From the IMG/VR virus record IMGVR_UViG_3300044797_000308, positions 1 through 64,000 of that record: DNA of 64,000 bases, one strand, 5' to 3'. The notes beneath the pieces were generated by a model, which was given only the letters and a program-made list of their open reading frames with translations, made no database searches and was not told the DNA's origin. The position numbers were made by a program, and so were the translations under genes. The DNA is from a virus. Positions 33,060 through 41,154 of this stretch are shown here, piece after piece (within the stretch, counting starts at the first letter, position 1; every line of letters starts with the position of its first letter).

Positions 33060-33767
33060 ATGTTATTAGAAGCTTCCGAGCTGTACAATTTGATTTCTAG
33101 GGGTTCCGAGCATGTTCCTGCTAGGAAACAGGCTAGATTACTAAGAAAAGTAGCCCTCTCTTCTTTGATCCCCAATTCAGGATTTAAGAAAGTAGCTTTT
33201 GACACTCGTTTTATTGATCAAGAGACAGAATTTAATCCACGTAGAGGTTTACAGAATTATAATCGTAGTGAAGCATTTATTACAGAAGCTATCTCTCAAA
33301 AAGTAAAAAGTTTTGCTAAGCTGCGTAAGGTGCTCAATGAGTTGAAAGAAACTTATGGCAAAGAGCATGAGTGGCAAGACAGTAACGCTCGTGTGTTACT
33401 TTCCACCATAGATAATGGTTTGCGCACTATTGCCCAAGATGAAAATTTTTCTACCAATCAACCAGGGGTGGGCAGTTTTGATTATATCGAAGAGTTATTG
33501 AATGTTAGATATCGTTTGACTTTTGATAATCTTACTAAAATGGGAGAAACCGACCTCAAAAGAGTTATATTAGCTAAGGATGAGGAATTGATCCGTAAGG
33601 ATGTCAAGCAAGCCTTGGAGATTACCAAACACGATGTAGCTACAAAAGGCTATGACACCTTGATGGAAAAATTATTCACTATTAGTGCCCCTACGGAGGG
33701 ACAGCGCACGGTAGAGCGTAGCATAACGATTGTCATTAGAGATAGTTTTCCCGACCAGAAAGAGTAA
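33060..33767 (+). CDS. hypothetical virion-module protein
   Basis: 235 residues, start preceded by AGGAATATA. Basic N-terminal 45 residues (KQARLLRKVALSSL), helical middle, and a strand-rich C-terminal 60 residues ending in ITIVIRDSF, which looks like a small domain that could contact other subunits. No enzyme motif. Followed after 35 bases by an HNH endonuclease, then by tail-type proteins, so a neck or tail-completion role is possible; this is inference from position. Confidence 0.55.
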   Translation: MLLEASELYNLISRGSEHVPARKQARLLRKVALSSLIPNSGFKKVAFDTRFIDQETEFNPRRGLQNYNRSEAFITEAISQKVKSFAKLRKVLNELKETYGKEHEWQDSNARVLLSTIDNGLRTIAQDENFSTNQPGVGSFDYIEELLNVRYRLTFDNLTKMGETDLKRVILAKDEELIRKDVKQALEITKHDVATKGYDTLMEKLFTISAPTEGQRTVERSITIVIRDSFPDQKE

Positions 33768-33802
33768 TTTATGATAGTTAGCTTTGAGATAGGAAGTATA
33801 TA

Positions 33803-34438
33803 ATGGGAATGAAATTTTGTAAAAAATGCGGGATAATAAAGGACATAACAGAATTTTATAGAAGCTCGAAAAAACGTGATGGACATGCTTCTGCCTGCAA
33901 AAAATGTCAAAATGCGGTAAATAAAGCGTATAAAATAAAGAATGAAGAAAAAATTATGACTTATCAAGAAAATTATAGAAAAGAACATAAGGAAAAGATG
34001 AGTTCTTATTTTAAAGAGCGCTACGAGGCAACGAGAGACGAACAATTGGAATATAGAAAACAGCATTATGCTAGCAACAAAGAGCAATATGCTAAATCGG
34101 CTAAAAATTATTATATCAGTAATAAAGAGACAATACTAAATAGTGTTAAAGCGTGGGCCAAAATAATAAAAAATAAAAGAAATGAGTATAAGAGACGTAG
34201 AAGGGCGTTAAAACGTAATTCTATTGTTGAAAATTTTTCATTAGAAGAGGTGTTTAATAAATATGGTAATCAATGTTTTTATTGTAAGATGAAAAATTTT
34301 GAGCACCTAGATCATTTTGTTCCATTATCTAAGGGTGGCGCCCACACATTGGAAAATGTCAGGCCGTCGTGTGCAGAGTGTAATATGAAAAAACATACAC
34401 TTATGCCAGATGAGTTTTATTTAAGATACGGAAAGTAA
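33803..34438 (+). CDS. HNH homing endonuclease
   Basis: 211 residues. An N-terminal zinc knuckle (CKKCGIIKDITEFY, then CKKCQN) is followed by a long Lys/Tyr/Asn-rich helical linker and a C-terminal HNH core: CFYCK, HLDHFVPLSKGG, TLENVRPSCAECN. Architecture is shared with the genes at the left edge and at 48255, though the HNH core is of a different subtype (CxxC pairs flanking the active site). AT-rich. Its stop is only 3 bases before the next ATG. Start could also be ATG 33809. Self-mobile element; cleavage site unknown. Confidence 0.9.
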   Translation: MGMKFCKKCGIIKDITEFYRSSKKRDGHASACKKCQNAVNKAYKIKNEEKIMTYQENYRKEHKEKMSSYFKERYEATRDEQLEYRKQHYASNKEQYAKSAKNYYISNKETILNSVKAWAKIIKNKRNEYKRRRRALKRNSIVENFSLEEVFNKYGNQCFYCKMKNFEHLDHFVPLSKGGAHTLENVRPSCAECNMKKHTLMPDEFYLRYGK

Positions 34439-34441
34439 ATT

Positions 34442-35050
34442 ATGGGTTTTGATTCATTTGCTCCTGGCACTAATGTCAACGGTTGTTTCGTAGTTCAAAA
34501 TGTCAGTCCACAAGTCAAAACCATTAGTATCTTTACCTATCCAATTAACTATCATTGTCTTCGAGATTTAATACAAATCCCAGGAGTATCAGAAAGTAGT
34601 ATTCGCGCTTCCTTACTCAAAGGGGAATTGCGTAATAAAATTAGAGTTGGTGATATTACAGTTGTATGTAGTGATATTGATCTATTACAATTCAACCCTG
34701 TTCAGAAAGCATTTTTACAAGCAGCTGGTATTGTCAATGGATTGAGTGTCACGGGAACTGGCTTTCCATATTTATTTAGAGATGATCGGCCTTTGATTGG
34801 TATGCAAGATGGGGTTAATAGAACATTTACTGTACCCTCCCCAGATAAGTTTTTGGATGGAACACAATCAGATGGAAACGAATTTACCATTTTCATTACT
34901 CATAATGGATTAAAACAACAAGAAAATATAGATTTTATAGTATCTCAATCTGGAGGGGCTGGAACTGGTTTTGATACCATCAATTTTATTAGCAAAACAC
35001 CTAAACCCGATGCCATATTACGTGCCTGGTACGTAATAGACGCTCCCTAA
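34442..35050 (+). CDS. tail/virion structural protein
   Basis: 202 residues. The second half has GMQDGVNRTFTVPSPDKF, ITHNGLKQQENIDFIVSQ and GFDTINFISKTPKPDAILRAWY. I recognise this pattern from phage tail and neck-region proteins carrying a small beta-sandwich. The first half is a mixed domain (YHCLRDLIQIPGVSESSIRASL). It starts 3 bases after the HNH stop. First of a run of tail-type genes to 45821. Exact role unknown. Confidence 0.65.
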   Translation: MGFDSFAPGTNVNGCFVVQNVSPQVKTISIFTYPINYHCLRDLIQIPGVSESSIRASLLKGELRNKIRVGDITVVCSDIDLLQFNPVQKAFLQAAGIVNGLSVTGTGFPYLFRDDRPLIGMQDGVNRTFTVPSPDKFLDGTQSDGNEFTIFITHNGLKQQENIDFIVSQSGGAGTGFDTINFISKTPKPDAILRAWYVIDAP

Positions 35051-35072
35051 TCTTGAGATATAAGTAGGGAAG

Positions 35073-36392
35073 ATGACAGTCTTACGTACCGCAGCCGATC
35101 AGTTAAATGACATAAATGGTTCCGATGATCAAAACTCCAATCTAGATATTGCGGACGAACCGCAACAGTTAGGGGCGCCACTCGGACCTATGGGCAGCAA
35201 CGCGTCCATTATTTCTATGAACGGTTCCGAATTAACTATTGTTGGATTGAGTGAAATGACGCTCGACTCCATTGGTTGTGTGTTGCAATTATTAGATGCT
35301 AATACGCCCGCTAATAACGGAGCCTTTACCATTAGCAATTACATTGCACCTGATACCGTGAGTATTCTCAATGGTGGTGGTGGTAGTGCCCCAGATGCTA
35401 ACAATGGCAATATCTCTTGGATCGAGCGTAATCCATACAGCCTTCGGGACGATCTCAATTATGAACGTTCGGATCGTAAAATTATCAAGGGTGTGGATTA
35501 TGACCAACTGCCGCCCACTTATCAACAGCCTATCGCCATCGGTACGGATGTTCCTACTAATTTAGCTAATATTTCCGGTAACACCTTAGATGCCATTGCT
35601 TATCTAGGCAATCGTCAAGTGTTTGGTATTGATATTTTGGCGGGACAATCTTTTATCACTTTGTTTGGTGCAGGTATGCTCAAGCACACCGATCCCATCA
35701 ACACTTTAGGTATCCCTTGTTTTGATATGGCTCCTTATGTTGGTGATTTTAATTCGTGTTTCGTTAAGGTATTAGACGGTTATGTTACGGGTGCCGAAAT
35801 ACAAGTTATTCAGGGACCTCATGCCGGCGAAAGAATTTTCGGAGTCACCAGTAATGGCTCTTCTGTTTCTCCTAATTCTGTGGAAATATTTTTTTATTCC
35901 TGTCCACCTTGGCAAGATATTACAATTGGGTCCTCCCCATATACTTGGGAAGTGGGGCAACCCAATGCTATCAATTTAATCTATGTTTACAATCAAATAG
36001 GTAATAATTTAGATACAAATATTTTTATATTACCCACTCTCACCCCTGCTTCCGGAACAGGTGGCAGTGGTATTACTTCTTCTGAACATGAAACTTTACG
36101 ACAACTCATTCATTTTATTGATGAAGGACCGGGCGATGGCTTCTTATCAGGGGCTTACAAAGTTATTTTACCGCAGTCCTCCCCTTTCCCCACTTCTGTT
36201 ATTTGGTATGAAGATGATACCATGTCTCAAATAATAATCTCCAAAATGTTAGTTTGGTCTGGCCCAGTCCCAACAAATATTATATGGCAGATATATAATA
36301 CCGATGGTGTTACAGTGGCGCATACAGTAAGTGACAGTATCGCGTACAATAACATGATATTTGAATCAACGAGAGTAAGGACGATTTCATAA
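35073..36392 (+). CDS. tail/baseplate-type structural protein
   Basis: 439 residues; ATG after TAGGGAAG. N-terminal half: beta-rich, with NPYSLRDDLNYERSDRKIIKG. C-terminal part: SSEHETLRQLIHFIDEGPGD, then GFLSGAYK, SSPFPTSVIWYED and a beta-rich end. This combination occurs in tail/baseplate proteins of myoviruses and related phages. No enzyme motif. It couples to the giant fibre gene by TAATG at 36390-36394. Confidence 0.65.
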   Translation: MTVLRTAADQLNDINGSDDQNSNLDIADEPQQLGAPLGPMGSNASIISMNGSELTIVGLSEMTLDSIGCVLQLLDANTPANNGAFTISNYIAPDTVSILNGGGGSAPDANNGNISWIERNPYSLRDDLNYERSDRKIIKGVDYDQLPPTYQQPIAIGTDVPTNLANISGNTLDAIAYLGNRQVFGIDILAGQSFITLFGAGMLKHTDPINTLGIPCFDMAPYVGDFNSCFVKVLDGYVTGAEIQVIQGPHAGERIFGVTSNGSSVSPNSVEIFFYSCPPWQDITIGSSPYTWEVGQPNAINLIYVYNQIGNNLDTNIFILPTLTPASGTGGSGITSSEHETLRQLIHFIDEGPGDGFLSGAYKVILPQSSPFPTSVIWYEDDTMSQIIISKMLVWSGPVPTNIIWQIYNTDGVTVAHTVSDSIAYNNMIFESTRVRTIS

Positions 36393-39265
36393 TGGCTAAT
36401 GATTCACCAGCGGCAATTTTATTTGATCAATATGGCAATCCTATTGGGGATAGTCTCGATCAAGACGGCTATTATCGCCTTAAAGTTGAAAGTATTGTTG
36501 ATAAAGTAATCCCAACATTTTCTGTCAATAATAGTACTACCACGCCCCTTGCAGCCTTTGGTGTTTTCCAGGGGACTAGCGAAGACATTACTGGTTTCGT
36601 GTCTACAGACGTGACGGTACTCTCCGATGTCACTAGTGCTGTTGACGGATTATTGTTTGAGTGGAGTCAAGATAATATTAATTGGAATTATTCAGATGGT
36701 ACTTCCTTTACTATTACCGGTGGGGTAGGCCAAAATTACTCTTTATCTCCCAGAGCCAAATATTTTAGACTTTCTTATACTAATGGTGTTTCTAATCAAA
36801 CTAATTTTGCTTTATCAGTTAGTCATTATCCTATCGATAGGTCGCCAGTACTTTCTAATTTATCTACTGATGTTTTAGCACAACGATCTACCGAAGTGGT
36901 TAGATCTATCTTGGCTGCCCAGAAACAAGGCGGTGCGGCTCAAACAAATAATTATACTAATTTGCAAGCCACCACTGTTGGATTTCTTAAAGTGTCAGTG
37001 GATACGGTGGTTACACCTCCAGTTATTATTCCTACTGTTGTACAAGCTCAGCCCACCGCGCCTAGCCTAGGGACTACTTTTTTTGATACTTTTGATAATG
37101 ATACCGCCATTAATAACGCTATCATTGCTCTTGTTATACAGGGAGCAGGCTCTTCTGGTGTCACATATACCTTCTCTGACTCTCAGGGAAATTTATATGT
37201 AAAAGGCGCTAGTTTTGCCAGTCCAGGTGTCGGGCAAATTGATTTGTGGTATACTAACGCTATTGGCGGTCCCCTCACGGTTGCCGCAACTAATTTTAGT
37301 ACGCCCACTACCGTTGCCTTACAAATCTATGAAGTCAATGGTTTATTGGTGGGTGCTACTATTTTGGATAAGGCAATTGTAGGCCTGGGAAATAGCACTA
37401 ATTTATCTGCCGGTCCTATTCTTACCAATCACGATACTGAGTTTTGTATTTCTGCTTTCGTTACCAATGGGACACCTACCATCACACCGGATGTGGGCTG
37501 GAATGTTAATCTTAGTGCGCCTGGATTTTTTGCCCAAAGCCAAACGCAAGCTGTCGCTGGCACTATCACCGGACTAGCCACTGCTTCTGTAGCTGAATCA
37601 TATCTTGGTATTTTGGTTACTTTTCTTCCCGCCCTTGTTAGCCGTCCATTGGTGCAAGATGCTTCTGGTAGATTACAAACTGTTATTCCATATGTTCTCC
37701 CTACCGTTTCTGCCCTCAATAGCACTACCATCCCACTAGGATCTAACGATACCTTTGTGGGAGTAGGAGAAGATGTTAGTACCTTTAATACTATTGACGT
37801 CACTGTTTTAAGTGATGTGGTTAGCGCTATCAATGGATTACTTTTCGAGTGGTCACAAGATAATATTACCTATAATTATCCAGAGTCTTTTACCATTCAA
37901 GCTAATGTTGGACAATACTATTCTATTACGCCTCGTGCCAAATACTTCAGAATAACCTATACCAATGGCGCTATCGCCCAAACCAATTTTGATTTATCTG
38001 TTGTTTATTATCCCTTGACCAGAGGTTCTTGGACACAGAATTTAGATACTGATGTTCCTTCCCAAAAAGCTACCGAAGTAGTTAGATCAGTTTTGGCTGC
38101 TCAAAAACAAGGTGGAGCAGCTCAATCCAATGACTACACTAACTTACAGGCTACTACTGGAGGATTTCTTAAGGTCTCTCTAGACACTGTGGTTAGTCCG
38201 CCTATCATAACGCCTACGGTTGTTCAACGAAACAATACACCACCAACTACTGGCAATTTATTTTCTATTAGTTTTGGTGATGATACCACTATCAACAATG
38301 CTGTTATCGTATTGGTTATGCAAGGACAAGGAACTAGTTCTGCTGCCTATACTTTAACTGATACTCAGGGAAATCTTTATGTAGAGGGAGCCTCTGTAAT
38401 TAATGATGGTTATGGTCAAATTGATTTATGGTACACCACAAGTATCGGCGGTTCTGATCCTGATATCATTGCTAATTTCGTTAACCCTGCTACCGTCTCT
38501 TTGCAAATTTATGAAGTCAGTGGATTATTAATTGGCAGCCCCATCTTAGATCAGTTTATTTTTGGTGTGGGATCTGGAACATCGCTTACTACCCAATCTA
38601 TTCTTACTAATCATGATGGAGAATTCTGTATTGCCGCTTTTGCTGGTGCAGGTACTTCGATTATTCTAGCTGGCGATGATTGGACTCAAGATTTGAGTGC
38701 CATCGGTTTTGGTGCGGAACATCAAATACAAAATGCTGCTGGTCTAATCACTGGTACGGCCACTGCCGCTTCCTCCGTTACTTATGTTAGCCTCTTAGCC
38801 ACTTTTTTCCCGGCTCTTGTCAGCCGTCCAATAGTACAAGATCCTACTGGCAGATTAATAGTAATATCACAAATTACAGATGGATATTATGGGCCAGTCT
38901 CCGTGGCACCGCCTTTGACAGCTGCTATGGCTACGGATTCTGCTTTAGTAGTAGCTATTTCACCTAATACCCCTATCACTACTACTGCGGCTCGCCCTTC
39001 TACTAATGATACTTTTAGCGTAGCCGCTTCCACTACTAACACCATATTGCTTCCTTCTAATACATTAAGGTTGGGGGCCACTATTTATAATGATGCTTCG
39101 GCTTTGTTATATGTAAAGCTAGGAGTTAGTGCTAGTTTATCAGACTTTACCGTTAAGTTATTTCCTCTCAGTTATTATGAGGTTCCATTTGGTTATACGG
39201 GAGAAATAGACGGTATTTGGTCAAACACCGGAGGTTTTGCTAGAATCGGTGAATTGACATTATAA
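36392..39265 (+). CDS. large tail-fibre-like protein with internal duplication
   Basis: 957 residues. The N-terminal 35 residues (PAAILFDQYGNPIGDSLDQD) resemble the starts of the next two fibre genes and may be the attachment domain. Two copies of an about 395-residue unit follow (from residues 39 and 435), each with a beta-sandwich and EVVRS-LAAQKQGGAAQ. The last 80 residues (LLYVKLGVSAS, SYYEVPFGYTGEIDGIW) are homologous to the end of the 39347 product. All beta-rich, Thr/Ser/Asn/Gly-rich, without catalytic motifs. Likely receptor-binding or virion-surface fibre. Confidence 0.75.
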   Translation: MANDSPAAILFDQYGNPIGDSLDQDGYYRLKVESIVDKVIPTFSVNNSTTTPLAAFGVFQGTSEDITGFVSTDVTVLSDVTSAVDGLLFEWSQDNINWNYSDGTSFTITGGVGQNYSLSPRAKYFRLSYTNGVSNQTNFALSVSHYPIDRSPVLSNLSTDVLAQRSTEVVRSILAAQKQGGAAQTNNYTNLQATTVGFLKVSVDTVVTPPVIIPTVVQAQPTAPSLGTTFFDTFDNDTAINNAIIALVIQGAGSSGVTYTFSDSQGNLYVKGASFASPGVGQIDLWYTNAIGGPLTVAATNFSTPTTVALQIYEVNGLLVGATILDKAIVGLGNSTNLSAGPILTNHDTEFCISAFVTNGTPTITPDVGWNVNLSAPGFFAQSQTQAVAGTITGLATASVAESYLGILVTFLPALVSRPLVQDASGRLQTVIPYVLPTVSALNSTTIPLGSNDTFVGVGEDVSTFNTIDVTVLSDVVSAINGLLFEWSQDNITYNYPESFTIQANVGQYYSITPRAKYFRITYTNGAIAQTNFDLSVVYYPLTRGSWTQNLDTDVPSQKATEVVRSVLAAQKQGGAAQSNDYTNLQATTGGFLKVSLDTVVSPPIITPTVVQRNNTPPTTGNLFSISFGDDTTINNAVIVLVMQGQGTSSAAYTLTDTQGNLYVEGASVINDGYGQIDLWYTTSIGGSDPDIIANFVNPATVSLQIYEVSGLLIGSPILDQFIFGVGSGTSLTTQSILTNHDGEFCIAAFAGAGTSIILAGDDWTQDLSAIGFGAEHQIQNAAGLITGTATAASSVTYVSLLATFFPALVSRPIVQDPTGRLIVISQITDGYYGPVSVAPPLTAAMATDSALVVAISPNTPITTTAARPSTNDTFSVAASTTNTILLPSNTLRLGATIYNDASALLYVKLGVSASLSDFTVKLFPLSYYEVPFGYTGEIDGIWSNTGGFARIGELTL
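36506..38880 (+). repeat. tandem duplication of about 1.19 kb inside the fibre gene
   Basis: Unit 1 runs from about 36506 to 37693 and unit 2 from about 37694 to 38880. Matching landmarks are LLFEWSQDNI, PRAKYFR, AAQKQGGAAQ, YTNLQATT, GNLYV and FPALVSRP/FLPALVSRP. Copies are clearly homologous but diverged at the DNA level, so the duplication is not very recent. Confidence 0.85.
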
Positions 39266-39346
39266 CTATGGCTAACAACACATAAAAGAAGATAAGGTTT
39301 AACAAGGGCGCGAAAATTCGGCGACTTTTTATTTCAGGAGTAATAC

Positions 39347-41050
39347 ATGAGTAGCATATCCCCAGCAGTAGTCTTATACAGTTCTGATGGTACCGAATTA
39401 ACCGTAGTCAGTGGTAGCGTTGTTCCAGCTAGCACTAGAGCCCTTCTCATCTCGGGTCAAAACCCAAGCGGTGATGCTCTCTACGTCCCTTCCGCAGCTC
39501 AAGGCGCGCTAGGTATCGTCAATATGAGCAATGATTATATTGTTCAATCTAACGCGACAGTAACTACCAGTGGTTCTACTTTTGTTACGGCTAACTACTA
39601 CGGTACGCAAGAAATTGCCATCATTGTCAATGTCGGAACTGTCACTGGTACTGGTTCTATCACTTACACTATTCAAGAAGTAGATCCTGGCAATAACACC
39701 ACTTTGTTTGGTAACTCTGCTAGCACTAGTGCTATCAGCACCGGAAACGCTCCTGCGGTTTTCACTGCGGTACTGAATAGTACCACCAGCCCTGTCGTTC
39801 GGGTTTCTTGGGTTGTTACTGGCACTTTCAGCGCTAGCATTTATACCACCGTGGTTAGCAAAACTACCCCAGTCACTCAGGCTGTCAGCGGTACCGTTAC
39901 TGCTAACAACGCCTCAGTATCTACTACTGGAACTGCCGTTCCTGCCTCTGCTACTTTCGTGGGTGGATTGGTAACTACTGCTGCTGAGTCTGGTTTGACT
40001 AACGGTGACTTGTACTCCCTCAATCTTACTACTGCCGGACAACTTCGTATCGATGGTGTTTATCCAACTGCTGCTGCCGCCCCTTCCACTGATGCTATGT
40101 ATGTGGCTGGTGCTGTAACTACTGCTGCTCCCACCTACACCACTGGCCAAATGGATCCGCTTTCTATGGATACTTCTGGCAATTTGCGTGTTCTCGCCAC
40201 TCAAAGTCTAGCAGGAACTCTTGCTCAAAGCTGGTATACTCGGATCTCCGATGGTACCAACGGCCCAGTTGCTGTTAAGCCGGCCTCTACCGCCGCTGTA
40301 GCAACTGATCCTGCTTTGGTAGTGGCCATCAGCCCAAACAACACTGTCACTACTTCTAACAGTGCTAATGGTAATACGGCCGCAGCTCCTCCAGCCCAAG
40401 CTACTTATGTGGGTGCTCTAGTGACTACCGCTGCTGAGTCCGGTTTGACCAGCGGTGATATGTATCCATTCAATCTTACTACTACTGGTCAGCTACGTAT
40501 TGATAGCGCATATCCACTAGCAACCGCTGTGGCTACTGCGGTTGATATGACTCAAGTAGGTGGCGTGGTTACTACTTCCGCTCCATCTGGGTATGCCAAC
40601 AATACCATTAATGCTTTATCTCTAAGTACTGCCGGAAATCTACGTGTTGATGGTTCGACAGTTACCCAACCTGTTACTGGTACCGGTACTGCTGGTACCC
40701 CAGCTACTGGTGTGGTAACTGTGCAAGGTATCTCTGGTGGCACCGCTATTCCAGTCTCTGGCACTTTTACCACGGATAAGTCTTCCACTTCGTCTCTAAC
40801 ACAAGTAACAGCCGCTACTTCTAGCACCTCCATTTTGGCTTCTAATGCTAACAGAGTAAGCGCCACTTTTTACAACAACAGTACGGCAATTTTGTTCTTA
40901 GCTTTCGGTGCCACTGCCTCTACCACCGCTTTCACGGTGAGAGTAATGCCAAACAGCTACTATGATCTTCCAATCACATATACTGGTGCTATCAGCGGTA
41001 TTTGGAATGCAGTTAACGGAAACGTTTGCGTTACAGAGCTTACACCTTGA
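39347..41050 (+). CDS. tail-fibre-like repeat protein
   Basis: 567 residues. Starts MSSISPAVVLYSSDGTEL, the shared N-terminal signature. The middle is built of short recurring modules such as PTYTTGQMDPLSMDTSGNLR, GTAGTPATGVVTVQGISGGT and VATDPALVVAISPNN, which recur in the genes at 41155 and 44373. The C-terminal 80 residues (SYYDLPITYTGAISGIWNAV) match the end of the previous fibre. Ser/Thr/Ala/Val-rich, beta-solenoid-like in appearance. A strong TTCAGGAGTAATAC ribosome site precedes the ATG. Probably a fibre shaft plus tip. Confidence 0.75.
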   Translation: MSSISPAVVLYSSDGTELTVVSGSVVPASTRALLISGQNPSGDALYVPSAAQGALGIVNMSNDYIVQSNATVTTSGSTFVTANYYGTQEIAIIVNVGTVTGTGSITYTIQEVDPGNNTTLFGNSASTSAISTGNAPAVFTAVLNSTTSPVVRVSWVVTGTFSASIYTTVVSKTTPVTQAVSGTVTANNASVSTTGTAVPASATFVGGLVTTAAESGLTNGDLYSLNLTTAGQLRIDGVYPTAAAAPSTDAMYVAGAVTTAAPTYTTGQMDPLSMDTSGNLRVLATQSLAGTLAQSWYTRISDGTNGPVAVKPASTAAVATDPALVVAISPNNTVTTSNSANGNTAAAPPAQATYVGALVTTAAESGLTSGDMYPFNLTTTGQLRIDSAYPLATAVATAVDMTQVGGVVTTSAPSGYANNTINALSLSTAGNLRVDGSTVTQPVTGTGTAGTPATGVVTVQGISGGTAIPVSGTFTTDKSSTSSLTQVTAATSSTSILASNANRVSATFYNNSTAILFLAFGATASTTAFTVRVMPNSYYDLPITYTGAISGIWNAVNGNVCVTELTP

Positions 41051-41154
41051 ACCGAACAATCTGATATGGTTGTGGTTTGCGAGAAATTGTTAAGGTGCTC
41101 CATATTGGTAGGCCTGCATTTAGTAGAGAATTAAAAAAGTTAGGCTGAAATAAT

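Noticed and set aside
39914-40204. Ser-rich minus-strand frame within a fibre gene
   Set aside because: Antisense of Thr/Ala-rich repeats; no independent support.
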